From an uncultured Streptococcus sp. (GTDB lineage: Bacteria > Bacillota > Bacilli > Lactobacillales > Streptococcaceae), in assembly GCA_905373305.1 (NCBI GenBank), contig CAJPSM010000064.1, positions 1 through 7,275 of the forward strand: a stretch of 7,275 bases of DNA, in the 5' to 3' direction. The translations under genes were made by a program, and so were the position numbers. This document shows positions 1-6,454 of the stretch, piece after piece (position 1 is the stretch's first letter; the number at the start of each line of letters is the position of its first letter). Under the pieces are notes generated by a model that saw only the letters and a list, made by a program, of their open reading frames with translations, ran no database searches and was not told the DNA's origin.

Positions 1-580
1 CTTCGTTCAAAGCAGGAGCGATGAATGAACGCTCGTATGAACCTGAACCGTAGTAAGAGTTTTCATCGATTTCTTGGAAACCGAAGTTTACTGGGATTTC
101 AACAACAGCTGGACCCTTTTTAGAAACTGCAGCACGGCAAGCTTCATCGATTACTTTTGGCAATTGCTCAGCGTAAGCGACACGTTTGTTGTAGACAGCG
201 ATACCGTTGTACATTGGGTTTTGGTTCAATTCTTGGAAGGCATCCATGTTGAGTTCGTTAACTGGACGTGATCCAAGGATAGCAAGGAATGGAGTGTTAT
301 CCATAGCTGCATCGTAAACACCGTTAATCAAGTGAGTCGCACCTGGACCACCTGAACCAACTGCAACCCCGATTGAGCCGCCGAATTTAGCTTGCATAAC
401 CGCTGCAAGAGCACCTGTTTCTTCGTGGCGAACTTGCAAGAAGCGGATATCTTTGTCTTCAGCCAAAGCATCCATGAGTGAGCTGAGTGTTCCTGATGGG
501 ATACCGTAGATTGTGTCTACGCCCCATGTTTTCAATACGTTGAGCATTGCTGCAGATGCAGTAATTTTCCCCTGAGTCAT
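1..580 (-). CDS. spxB: Pyruvate oxidase SpxB, N-terminal part (gene runs off the left edge)
   Basis: SpxB is a cytoplasmic ThDP- and FAD-dependent enzyme that converts pyruvate, phosphate and O2 to acetyl phosphate, CO2 and H2O2. The window holds 193 codons from the ATG at 578-580; the remaining roughly two thirds lie outside. The visible part is the N-terminal pyrimidine-binding (PYR) domain of the ThDP-enzyme family. It has the YGIPSG motif (residues 25-30), the RHEETGA segment (51-57) whose first Glu, E53, should be the conserved cofactor-activating glutamate, the [11 protein letters not shown] segment (77-87), and GPAVVEIP (156-163). The start is fixed by a GAAGGAG ribosome binding site 8-10 bases upstream. 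The gene follows the copA terminator in the same direction, so it probably has its own promoter, and cre-like sites upstream suggest CcpA control. No frameshift is visible. Other ThDP oxidases or acetolactate synthase are alternatives, but streptococcal gene context and sequence strongly favour SpxB. Confidence 0.95.
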
Positions 581-628
581 AATGATAACTCTCCTTCAAA
601 TATTTTTAAAACTTGATAAATCCGTTTT

Positions 629-656
629 CATATACTAATTGGAAACGTTTCAGCAA
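629..656 (-). promoter_or_regulatory. Candidate spxB promoter with a cre-like dyad in its spacer
   Basis: On the minus strand, TTGCTG (651-656) and TATATG (629-634) are spaced by 16 bases and could be the -35 and -10 boxes. The cre-like palindrome GAAACGTTTC (641-650) would lie between them. The -10 is imperfect and no transcript start is known to me from the sequence, so the promoter call is tentative. A weaker alternative around 731-760 cannot be excluded. Confidence 0.35.
639..653. promoter_or_regulatory. Proximal cre-like site (probable CcpA operator)
   Basis: TTGGAAACGTTTCAG matches the catabolite-responsive-element consensus WTGNAANCGNWNNCW at 13 of 15 positions, with the last two bases deviating, and contains the perfect palindrome GAAACGTTTC. 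It lies about 60 bases upstream of the spxB start codon. CcpA is an established regulator of spxB in streptococci. Assigning this exact site is inference. Confidence 0.55.
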
Positions 657-735
657 ATTTTTACTCTACTACTTTACCACATTTGTTTTGGGTCTCCTAA
701 GAATGTGCTCAGAAGTTTTTATTCTCTATTACAGT

Positions 736-763
736 ACAGTTTGAAAACGTTTTTCAGAACTGT
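736..763. promoter_or_regulatory. Distal cre-like site inside a 28-bp inverted repeat
   Basis: The core TTGAAAACGTTTT at 741-753 is a good cre half-match. It sits in a longer dyad: ACAGTT-TGAAAA (736-747), loop CGT, then TTTTCA (751-756), a bulged G and AACTGT (758-763). It lies about 160 bases upstream of spxB, just beyond the copA terminator. The position, well upstream of any likely spxB -35 box, would suit an activating CcpA site. The RNA form could also fold, but no T-run follows on either strand, so I do not call it a terminator. Confidence 0.5.
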
Positions 764-765
764 TT

Positions 766-794
766 TATAATAAAAAGCGAGCAAGCTCGCTTTT
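766..794 (-). terminator. Rho-independent terminator of the copper operon
   Basis: Read on the minus strand, AAAAGCGAGC pairs with GCTCGCTTTT (arms 785-794 and 773-782). It is a perfect stem closed by a very short loop, followed by TTATTATAAAA. The first two bases of the copA stop codon (793-795) are already part of the stem. It should end copY-cupA-copA transcripts and insulate spxB from them. Confidence 0.88.
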
Positions 795-3036
795 AGTCTA
801 TTTTACTAAAGTTTAGTAAGAGTGAACTAGTCAGAACAGATACAGAACTAAAGGCCATGGCTAGACCAGCCAGTTCTGGATTGAGAACGAGACCAATTCC
901 TGAAAAGACTCCTGCTGCAATCGGAATGCCGGCGACATTGTAGATAAAGGCCCAGAAGAGGTTGAGCAGAATTCGATTAAAGGTTTTCTTACTCATGTCA
1001 AAGGCACGAACCACTCCTAGAAGGTTATTAGTTGTCAACACCAAATCTGCTGACTCGATGGCAATATCTGTTCCAGCTCCCATAGCAATCCCGACATCCG
1101 CTACACTGAGGGCAGGAGCGTCATTGATACCATCACCAACAAAGGCTACTTTTCCAGCTGATTGTAGTTTATGGATTTCATGGGCTTTTTCTTCTGGCAA
1201 GACACCTGCAATGACCTCTTCGATTCCGATCTGATCGGCAATAGCACGCGCCACGCCAGCATTATCCCCTGTCAGCATGACTGTTTTAAGTCCACGTTTT
1301 TTCAGCTGACTGATGGCTAGCTTGGCATTTTCCTTGGGAATATCTTGCAGGGCAAGCAAGCCTTTTATCTCCTTGTCAACAGCCAAAAAAACAACGGTTT
1401 TAGCTTCTTTTTCGAGTTCTTCTAGTTTTTCGTGATAATTACTCGAAATATCCATACCATCTAGCATTTTAGCATTTCCAAGTAAGACTTGTTTCCCAGC
1501 TATTTGTCCTGAAACACCTTTTCCGTGCAAGGCTTGGAAATTTTCCACAGTTTGAATCTCAAGTCCAGCTTCACTCGCTCGCTTGACAATGGCCTCAGCC
1601 AGTGGGTGTTGGGAAGCTTCTTCCAAGGAGGCTGCCAATCCAAGCACTTCTACTTCGTCACCGATGATATCTGTTACCACAGGTTTCCCTTCCGTCAAAG
1701 TCCCGGTCTTATCAAAGACAATAGTTTGAACTTTCTGGATTTCCTGTAGAACCGTTCCATTTTTGAGGAGAACCCCCATCTTGGCACTGCGACCTGTCCC
1801 CACCATAAGAGCTGTCGGTGTTGCAAGACCCAAGGCACAAGGGCAAGCGATAATCAAAACAGCCACCCCATAGAGAAGAGAAGAGACAAAGCTCGCTCCA
1901 AGCACGACTACACTATCCCTGAGCAAGACAAACCATACCCAAAAGGTCACAATCCCTAAAATGACAACCGCTGGTACAAAAATCCCTGAAATCTTATCCG
2001 TCAAATCCTGAATTGGTGCTCGGCTGGTCTGGGCTTTCTTCACAAAGTCCACAATCTGTGCCAAGACTGTCTCTGAACCAACTTTTTCTGCTTTAAAAAC
2101 CAGTGTTCCACTATTATTGATAGTGGAGCCAATGATAGTATCTCCAACTGTTTTGTCTACCGGCAGGCTCTCACCTGTCACCATGGATTCGTCAATACTG
2201 GAGACACCTTCCACTACGACACCGTCAACCGCAATCTTCTCTCCTGGACGCACTCGAATCAAGTCGCCTACTTTGACTTGGTCCAAGGGGATTTGAACAT
2301 AGCTATCATCACGCAAGACTTCTGCAGTTTTAGCCTGCAAGTCAAGTAATTTCTCCACAGCTTGGGAAGTATTTTTCCGCATTTTTTCCTCAAAAACTGC
2401 TCCCAAAAGAACGAAGAAGAAGATAAATGCAGCACTTTCAAAGTAAACGGGGAGACCAGCGAAGAGGGCAACTAAGCTATAGAAATAGGCCACTAGGGTT
2501 CCCAGAGCAACCAAGCTATCCATGTTAGCATTGTGCTTTTTAAAACTAGCCCAAGCACTTTGGATATAAGGACCACCTGCTACTAGCATAATGGGTGTTG
2601 TGGCTAAAAAAGTGCCCCAACGCATGACTTGGTGACTAATTCCTCCTGTCGACATCCCAATCATGATAATCACAAGAGGCACAGTAAAGATACTAGTAAT
2701 CCAAAAACGTTGCAAAAGTGACAAAGATTTTCGAGTCTTCTCAACTACGGTATAACTTCCCTTTTGCATCTTCATACCACATGAGAATTCATGCTCACCC
2801 AACTCTTGAGGTGTGAAACGAATTGTCTTCTCTTCATCTACGCCGATTGGTTCCAAGATGCCTTCTTCTTCAAACAGAATTTCCTTATAACAGTTTGAAG
2901 GAGTTGTACGATGAAAGGTAATTTCAGCGGGAATTCCTTTTTGAAGCTGGATATGGGCTGGATGGTAGCCTTTGTCTGCCGTGATACGGATTTTTTGAAT
3001 GCCATTTTCTAGGTTTGCTTTCACAATTTCTGTCAT
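793..3036 (-). CDS. copA: Cu(I)-exporting P1B-type ATPase CopA with N-terminal cupredoxin-like domain
   Basis: This membrane ATPase pumps Cu(I) out of the cytoplasm. Of its 747 residues, about 1-100 form a soluble cupredoxin-like metal-binding domain with C49 and CGMKM (86-90) as likely ligands. About eight membrane spans follow (roughly 110-217, 350-410, 690-740). Diagnostic motifs are TGES (287-290) in the actuator domain, the transmembrane copper site CPC (398-400), DKTGT (442-446) with D442 phosphorylated, the P1B-specific HP pair (477-478), TGDN (589-592) and GDGINDAP (634-641). All catalytic motifs are intact. There is no GMxCxxC HMA domain, which most CopA proteins use; the cupredoxin domain resembles CupA and should receive copper from it. 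The ATG at 3034-3036 has AGGAGG a few bases upstream, overlapping the end of cupA; only 9 bases separate the genes, so translation is probably coupled. It is the last gene of the operon, repressed by CopY. Confidence 0.97.
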   Translation of the reverse strand: MTEIVKANLENGIQKIRITADKGYHPAHIQLQKGIPAEITFHRTTPSNCYKEILFEEEGILEPIGVDEEKTIRFTPQELGEHEFSCGMKMQKGSYTVVEKTRKSLSLLQRFWITSIFTVPLVIIMIGMSTGGISHQVMRWGTFLATTPIMLVAGGPYIQSAWASFKKHNANMDSLVALGTLVAYFYSLVALFAGLPVYFESAAFIFFFVLLGAVFEEKMRKNTSQAVEKLLDLQAKTAEVLRDDSYVQIPLDQVKVGDLIRVRPGEKIAVDGVVVEGVSSIDESMVTGESLPVDKTVGDTIIGSTINNSGTLVFKAEKVGSETVLAQIVDFVKKAQTSRAPIQDLTDKISGIFVPAVVILGIVTFWVWFVLLRDSVVVLGASFVSSLLYGVAVLIIACPCALGLATPTALMVGTGRSAKMGVLLKNGTVLQEIQKVQTIVFDKTGTLTEGKPVVTDIIGDEVEVLGLAASLEEASQHPLAEAIVKRASEAGLEIQTVENFQALHGKGVSGQIAGKQVLLGNAKMLDGMDISSNYHEKLEELEKEAKTVVFLAVDKEIKGLLALQDIPKENAKLAISQLKKRGLKTVMLTGDNAGVARAIADQIGIEEVIAGVLPEEKAHEIHKLQSAGKVAFVGDGINDAPALSVADVGIAMGAGTDIAIESADLVLTTNNLLGVVRAFDMSKKTFNRILLNLFWAFIYNVAGIPIAAGVFSGIGLVLNPELAGLAMAFSSVSVLTSSLLLNFSKID

Positions 3037-3045
3037 AGTCTCCTC

Positions 3046-3417
3046 CTACTCTACAATCATCTTGCCGTGCATCATGTTCATACCACAAGCAAAGCCAAAC
3101 TCTCCAGCCTGTTCAGGTGTGATTTCCACTACATACTCTTCACCCATAGGCAAGTCCGCATGCACTCCAAAATCTGGGAAAACAATCTGATCTAGGCAGG
3201 GTGAAGGGTCCTTACGGTCAAAGACGATACGGGCTGGCACTGATTTCTTAAGAATAATCAACTCAGGCGTATATCCCCCTTTGACTTCCACTCGAATCTC
3301 TTGGTAGCCCTTTTTTTGCTGAGCCTTTTGTCCAGATTTTTCAGGCTTTTTGAAAAACCAAATCAAGATAAACGCGATAAGGGCAATACAAATAATGGTT
3401 ACAATACTATTTAACAT
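3046..3417 (-). CDS. cupA: Membrane-anchored copper chaperone CupA
   Basis: This 123-residue protein has one N-terminal membrane helix (about 4-21), a lysine-rich cytoplasmic-side linker (23-37) and a cupredoxin-fold domain (about 38-123). The copper ligands expected from the pneumococcal family are all present: C74 in SPC, then C111, M113 and M115 in the CGMNMM segment, with M116 next to it. The known role is to bind Cu(I) at the inner face of the membrane and pass it to the related N-terminal domain of CopA, and it is needed for copper resistance in pneumococcus. It lies between copY and copA with gaps of 10 and 9 bases. The ATG at 3415-3417 has AAAGGAG five to six bases upstream. The two cupredoxin domains of CupA and CopA share the layout [16 protein letters not shown], the proline-cysteine region and CGM-M, indicating duplication of one ancestral domain. 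Confidence 0.94.
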   Translation of the reverse strand: MLNSIVTIICIALIAFILIWFFKKPEKSGQKAQQKKGYQEIRVEVKGGYTPELIILKKSVPARIVFDRKDPSPCLDQIVFPDFGVHADLPMGEEYVVEITPEQAGEFGFACGMNMMHGKMIVE

Positions 3418-3427
3418 GACGTCTCCT

Positions 3428-3823
3428 TTACATACAATTACATTTTACTTCTGTTACAGCGCTTGATTTCTTCTCAGAAATCACAGCTTCTAAGTCTTCC
3501 AAGTCAGCCTGAGTAAAATCACATTCAGCAATCAAATCAGCCAACAAGTTCTTAATCCTACGAGAACAAACCTTGTCCTTGATATCTTGGACAAGCAAGT
3601 CTCGGCTTTGGTCTAGAGTTAAAAGCGCCGAATAAACAAAGGACTTGCCCACTTTTTTCCTTGTCAGACACTCTTTCTCAACCAAACGAGCCAAAAGAGT
3701 TTGAATGGTTGACTTGGACCAGTCAAACCGTTCCGCCAGAACCCTGATCAAATCGCTACTGGTCTGCTCGCCCTGCATCCAGATAATCTTCATGACCTGC
3801 CATTCTGCATCCGAAATCTGCAT
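3428..3823 (-). CDS. copY: Copper-responsive repressor CopY (BlaI/MecI family)
   Basis: CopY represses the operon by binding operators upstream of its own gene; Cu(I) releases it and Zn(II) favours binding. The protein has a BlaI/MecI-type winged helix in the N-terminal half (ISDAEWQVMKIIW at the start, recognition region WSKSTIQTLLARL) and a C-terminal dimerisation and metal-binding tail ending CNCM. I place the start at the ATG 3821-3823 (131 aa), because AGGAGG at 3831-3836 is then 7 bases away. The in-frame GTG at 3827-3829, which would add two residues, lies only one base from that site and is not credible. With this start the cysteines fall at 52, 128 and 130. Enterococcal CopY ends in two CxC motifs, CxCxxxxCxC; here only one CxC remains, and C52 presumably completes the site. 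Extra cysteines occur near residues 86 and 101. Confidence 0.95.
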   Translation of the reverse strand: MQISDAEWQVMKIIWMQGEQTSSDLIRVLAERFDWSKSTIQTLLARLVEKECLTRKKVGKSFVYSALLTLDQSRDLLVQDIKDKVCSRRIKNLLADLIAECDFTQADLEDLEAVISEKKSSAVTEVKCNCM

Positions 3824-3830
3824 AATCACA

Positions 3831-3836
3831 CCTCCT
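3831..3836 (-). promoter_or_regulatory. copY ribosome binding site that decides the start codon
   Basis: AGGAGG on the minus strand is a perfect Shine-Dalgarno core. Its distance of 7 bases to the ATG at 3823, against 1 base to the upstream GTG at 3829, settles the start. The downstream CopY operator (3841-3851) begins only four bases further upstream. Confidence 0.85.
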
Positions 3837-3840
3837 AAAT

Positions 3841-3851
3841 CTACATTTGTC
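3841..3851. promoter_or_regulatory. CopY operator, downstream copy
   Basis: Minus strand GACAAATGTAG fits the cop box core ACANNTGT. It lies after the -10 box, in the 5' leader, so bound CopY here would block early elongation or open-complex escape. The identity with the second copy extends over 15 bases (3837-3851 against 3877-3891). Spacing between copies is 40 bp, close to four helical turns, which puts both on the same face of the DNA. Confidence 0.88.
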
Positions 3852-3864
3852 GATTACAGTTATT

Positions 3865-3893
3865 AGTATATTCCAAAAATCTACATTTGTCAA
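3865..3893 (-). promoter_or_regulatory. Promoter of the copper operon
   Basis: The minus strand shows a perfect -35 TTGACA (3888-3893), a spacer of exactly 17 bases and a -10 TATACT (3865-3870). This is a near-consensus vegetative promoter, fitting a gene set held off mainly by a repressor. The -35 box overlaps the upstream CopY operator. Confidence 0.9.
3881..3891. promoter_or_regulatory. CopY operator, upstream copy overlapping the -35 box
   Basis: Minus strand GACAAATGTAG is identical to the downstream box. Its GACA is part of the TTGACA -35 hexamer, so CopY binding should exclude RNA polymerase directly. Confidence 0.9.
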
Positions 3894-4010
3894 CTATAAT
3901 TTTTATTATTTTTTCGAAAAATAGAATTCTAATCATGTAACGAGAGATTTGCAGTCAAATTTTACTATATAAACTATAAAAATATGCTATACTGTAGAAA
4001 AAAGAAAACA
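3894..4010. other. AT-rich divergent control region between copY and thiD
   Basis: Together with the flanking elements this belongs to a 365-base gene-free stretch (3824-4188). The part from 3894 is very AT-rich, holds a near-palindrome TTTTTCGAAAAA (3910-3921) midway between the copY and thiD promoters, and contains no open reading frame with a ribosome binding site. I see no BOX or RUP repeat. Confidence 0.6.
3984..3993 (+). promoter_or_regulatory. Extended -10 promoter for thiD
   Basis: TGCTATACT contains -10 TATACT (3988-3993) preceded by TGn (3985-3987), the extended -10 form common in streptococci. No good -35 box lies 16-18 bases upstream, which extended -10 promoters tolerate. Initiation would fall near 4000, a few bases before the aptamer, giving a leader of about 190 bases. 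Confidence 0.65.
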
Positions 4011-4094
4011 ACCACTAGGGGTGCGTAAAGCTGAGATTAACGACTGTTAGATCCCTTTGACTCAATCTAGGTAATGCTAGCTGATGGAAGTGGA
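4011..4094 (+). ncRNA. TPP-riboswitch-like (THI-box) aptamer with altered pyrophosphate-binding bases
   Basis: The element has THI-box architecture. P1 is CCACT/AGTGG (4012-4016 with 4089-4093). P2 is GGGGT/ATCCC (4018-4022 with 4051-4055). P3 is a minimal GC/GC pair. The pyrimidine-binding strand CTGAGA (4031-4036) is intact. P3a is TAAC/GTTA (4038-4041 with 4046-4049) and P5 is CTAG/CTAG (4067-4070 with 4077-4080). The usual CCTGAT and GCGTAGGG strands are here CTCAAT and GCTGATGG, so P4 is poorly formed and the bases equivalent to G60 and G78 of the E. coli thiM aptamer are A4064 and T4082. Position before thiD fits thiamine-type feedback control. No GC-rich hairpin with a T-run lies between it and thiD, so control, if any, is more likely translational. 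Class assignment is firm; the ligand is uncertain. Confidence 0.85.
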
Positions 4095-4188
4095 AATGAG
4101 TATGAGGGCTACTTGTCTTCTATTACTTTCCTGAAACAGACTAGCTTGTTCTTAAGAATACAAACTTCAGTTGGTTGGGAGGTTTTAG

Positions 4189-4980
4189 ATGACTTATTTA
4201 CCCGTTGCTTTGACCATTGCAGGGACTGACCCTAGTGGCGGTGCTGGCATTATGGCTGATTTAAAGTCATTCCAAGCTAGAGATGTCTATGGAATGGCCG
4301 TTGTGACCAGTCTTGTCGCTCAAAATACCAGAGGCGTTCAATTAATCGAGCACGTCTCCAACCAAATGCTGGAAGCTCAATTGGAGAGCGTCTTTTCGGA
4401 TATCAAGCCTCAGGCTGTAAAAACAGGGATGTTGGCAACTACTGAGATCATGGAGATCATCCAACCCTATCTTAAAAAGCTGGACTGTCCCTATGTGCTT
4501 GACCCTGTTATGGTCGCTACGAGTGGGGATACCCTGATTGATACCAGCGCTAGAACCTACCTAAAAACAAACCTGCTTCCCCTTGCTACCATTATCACTC
4601 CCAATCTTCCTGAAGCAGAAGAGATTGTTGGTTTTTCAATCCATGATCCCGAAGACATGCAACGTGCTGGTCGCCTGATTTTAAAAGAATTTGGTCCTCA
4701 GTCCGTTGTTATCAAAGGTGGCCATCTCGAGGGTGGTGCCAAAGATTTCCTTTTTACCAAGGATGAACAATTTGTCTGGGAAAGCCCAAGAATTCAAACC
4801 TGTCACACCCATGGTACTGGATGTACCTTTGCTGCTGTGATTACGGCTGAACTAGCCAAGGGCAGAAGTCTTTATCAGGCAGTTGATAAGGCCAAGGCCT
4901 TTATCACAAAAGCCATCCAAGACGCTCCTCAACTCGGTCATGGTTCTGGCCCAGTCAACCATACAAGCTTTAAAGATTAA
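4189..4980 (+). CDS. thiD: Hydroxymethylpyrimidine/phosphomethylpyrimidine kinase ThiD
   Basis: ThiD phosphorylates HMP to HMP-P and then HMP-PP, the pyrimidine substrate of ThiE, in the cytoplasm. The 263-residue length is typical of this ribokinase-like family. Visible motifs are AGTDPSGGAGIMADLKSF (11-28) at the substrate site, KTGM (78-81), VLDPVM (103-108), TPNLPEAE (137-144), KGGH (176-179) and HGTGCTF (208-214), which contains the anion-hole and catalytic region with C212. The C-terminal GPVNH is also typical. The two-step HMP/HMP-P kinase is preferred over pyridoxal kinase (PdxK/PdxY), a related alternative, because of the motif set and the thiamine setting. The ATG follows GGGAGG (4177-4182) by 6 bases. 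The gene has its own promoter and riboswitch-like leader and is convergent with the salvage operon, so it is regulated apart from thiM and thiE. It ends 1 base before a bidirectional terminator. Confidence 0.96.
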   Translation: MTYLPVALTIAGTDPSGGAGIMADLKSFQARDVYGMAVVTSLVAQNTRGVQLIEHVSNQMLEAQLESVFSDIKPQAVKTGMLATTEIMEIIQPYLKKLDCPYVLDPVMVATSGDTLIDTSARTYLKTNLLPLATIITPNLPEAEEIVGFSIHDPEDMQRAGRLILKEFGPQSVVIKGGHLEGGAKDFLFTKDEQFVWESPRIQTCHTHGTGCTFAAVITAELAKGRSLYQAVDKAKAFITKAIQDAPQLGHGSGPVNHTSFKD

Positions 4981-4981
4981 G

Positions 4982-5023
4982 AAAAACTCTCTAGTTCCCG
5001 CTATAAGGAATTAGAGAGTTTTT
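4982..5023. terminator. Bidirectional terminator between thiD and thiE
   Basis: Arms of 17 bases (4982-4998 and 5007-5023) pair fully apart from one G-T wobble, around an 8-base loop. The A-run at the left end and T-run at the right end make a functional T-tract on either strand, so it can stop thiD transcripts rightward and the tenA-thiW-thiM-thiE transcript leftward. Confidence 0.93.
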
Positions 5024-5025
5024 GA

Positions 5026-5658
5026 TTAGAAAATCATGTCATCCAGCTTTGTTAAAAAGGCTTGCGTTTTTGCCTCAATATCTTCTGCCTGCATCAGATC
5101 ACGTACGACAGCTACTCCAGCTATACCAGTGCCGATAAGTTGGTCAATATTCTCTGAAGTCAAGCCTCCGATAGCAACTACTGGAATGGCGACCGTTTGG
5201 CAAATTGTTTTCAAGGTTGAAATCAGGGTGATGGGTGCATTCTCCTTGGTCGTAGTCGGGAAAATGGCTCCTGTTCCCAAGTAATCTGCACCCGATGTTT
5301 CTGCTTCAAGGGCTCTTTTAACCGTTTTAGCAGTGACACCGAGGATTTTTTCAGGACCCAAGACTTTGCGGGCAACCGAAACTGGTAGTTCATCATCGCC
5401 AATATGCAAACCTGCAGCATCGACTGCTAGACAGATATCCAATCGATCATCGATAATCAAGGGTATCTGATAGGCATCTGTTATTTCCTTGACTTGTTTT
5501 GCCAGCTGATAGTATTGATTGGTGGTGAGATTTTTTTCTCGTAGTTGGATGATGGTAACACCTGAACGGCAGGCTGTCTCAACTTTTTCAAGAAAGTTTT
5601 CCAAGGAATCTTGGTAGCGATTGGTTACTAGATACAGTTTAAGTGCTTCTCTATTCAT
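5026..5658 (-). CDS. thiE: Thiamine-phosphate synthase ThiE
   Basis: ThiE joins HMP-PP and thiazole phosphate to thiamine phosphate, releasing pyrophosphate. It is a cytoplasmic TIM-barrel enzyme of usual length (210 aa). Motifs in order are QLREK (38-42), DDRLD (70-74) for Mg-pyrophosphate binding, LHIGDDELP (84-92), ILGVTAKT (105-112), the active-site loop [14 protein letters not shown] (128-141), VVAIGG (160-165) and GVAVVRDL (181-188). The segment HIGDDELP has Asp where many homologues read GQ(E/D)D, a mild variation. The ATG at 5656-5658 overlaps the 3' end of thiM by 8 bases, with AAGGAG six to seven bases upstream inside thiM, so translation is likely coupled. It is the last gene of the operon. 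Pneumococci usually carry a second thiE elsewhere in the same locus; this copy adjoins thiD. TenI-type thiazole tautomerase is an alternative, but the PTTTK loop and intact DDR favour synthase. Confidence 0.95.
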   Translation of the reverse strand: MNREALKLYLVTNRYQDSLENFLEKVETACRSGVTIIQLREKNLTTNQYYQLAKQVKEITDAYQIPLIIDDRLDICLAVDAAGLHIGDDELPVSVARKVLGPEKILGVTAKTVKRALEAETSGADYLGTGAIFPTTTKENAPITLISTLKTICQTVAIPVVAIGGLTSENIDQLIGTGIAGVAVVRDLMQAEDIEAKTQAFLTKLDDMIF

Positions 5659-6454
5659 AAAAGTCTCCTTTGATGGCTTCTAGCCAATTTTCGTCTCTTT
5701 TTAGGAGAGAGAGTTGATTGAGAACTTGATAACGAAATTCTTCCAATCCCATTCCTTGAACAAGTATTCTCTCAGCAGCGATATTGAGATAAGAAACTGC
5801 TAGGCAAGAAGCTTCAAATGTAGTCTTTCCTTGGCTGAGAAAAACGGCAGTCAAGGCTCCAACCAGGTCTCCTGTCCCTGTTATCCAGTCTAATTCGTCA
5901 CAGCCATTTCCCAATATTGCAACCTGATTCTCCGAAACGATGAGATCCTTGGGGCCAGTGACTAAGAATGACATACCAGGATAGGTCTGACACCAGTCTT
6001 CCAAGACTTTAAGCAAATCCTCCGTTTCTTGGTCTTTAGCACTCGCGTCAACCCCAATTCCATGGTGCCTTAAACCGACAAGACTTCTGATTTCCGACAT
6101 ATTTCCCTTAAGAACCATAGGCTTGTATTCTAAAAGATCTCTGACTAGATCCTTACGAATGGGGGATGCCGCTACGCCAACCGCATCTACTACCATTGGG
6201 AGACAAGCTTGAGCTGCATAAGTAGCTGCCAGACGGATTGCCTTCTCCTTCTCAGCTGACAAATGCCCCAGATTGATAAAGAGAGCCTGGCTTTGCTTAG
6301 TAAAATCAAGAACCTCACGGGGATCATCTGCCATGACCGGTTTAGATCCCAGAGCCAAAATGCCATTGGCCAGCATCTCACAGGAAATCTCATTGGTGAT
6401 GCAGTGAATTAAGGAGCTAGAGGTTAGAGGGAAGGGATTTGTAAATGCCTGCAT
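5651..6454 (-). CDS. thiM: Hydroxyethylthiazole kinase ThiM
   Basis: ThiM phosphorylates the salvaged thiazole alcohol (THZ) to give the second substrate of ThiE. The 267 residues show the ThiM/ribokinase-like fold signatures: HCITN (17-21), [11 protein letters not shown] (33-43) lining the thiazole site, [11 protein letters not shown] (87-97), VLKGNMSEI (114-122), VTGPKD (165-170) and GTGDLVGAL (193-201). In many ThiM proteins the last motif reads GTGC; here the residue is D196, the general-base aspartate found in the wider ribokinase superfamily, so catalysis should be intact. The ATG at 6452-6454 overlaps the thiW stop codon by one base (TGATG), with AAAGGA about eight bases upstream. Its end overlaps thiE. 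The direct link to thiW, a predicted thiazole uptake component, matches its substrate. A second thiM paralogue is usual in pneumococcus. Confidence 0.95.
   Translation of the reverse strand: MQAFTNPFPLTSSSLIHCITNEISCEMLANGILALGSKPVMADDPREVLDFTKQSQALFINLGHLSAEKEKAIRLAATYAAQACLPMVVDAVGVAASPIRKDLVRDLLEYKPMVLKGNMSEIRSLVGLRHHGIGVDASAKDQETEDLLKVLEDWCQTYPGMSFLVTGPKDLIVSENQVAILGNGCDELDWITGTGDLVGALTAVFLSQGKTTFEASCLAVSYLNIAAERILVQGMGLEEFRYQVLNQLSLLKRDENWLEAIKGDFYE

Noticed and set aside
74..271. Plus-strand 65-aa open frame
   Set aside because: It lies antisense within spxB, whose translation is clearly conserved, and has no ribosome binding site or recognisable product.
736..763. Inverted repeat as a second copA terminator
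   Set aside because: Neither strand has a T-run after the stem and the stem is AT-rich; the cre core explains it better.
962..1749. Plus-strand open frames at 962-1234 and 1525-1749
   Set aside because: Both are antisense shadows of the copA ATPase coding sequence, which carries all conserved motifs on the other strand.
2268..3190. Minus-strand frame 2268-2471 and plus-strand frame 2999-3190
   Set aside because: They are out-of-frame or antisense readings of copA and cupA with no family resemblance.
3824..3829. GTG start for copY two codons upstream
   Set aside because: It would sit one base from the AGGAGG site, too close for initiation; the ATG at 3823 has ideal spacing.
3904..3923. AT-rich near-palindrome around TTTTTCGAAAAA as a terminator or operator
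   Set aside because: It contains almost no GC pairs, follows no gene on either strand and matches no regulator site I know; left as part of the intergenic description.
5036..6393. Open frames at 5036-5284, 5223-5420 and 6190-6393
   Set aside because: They lie in alternative frames of thiE and thiM, which are well supported by motifs and start sites.
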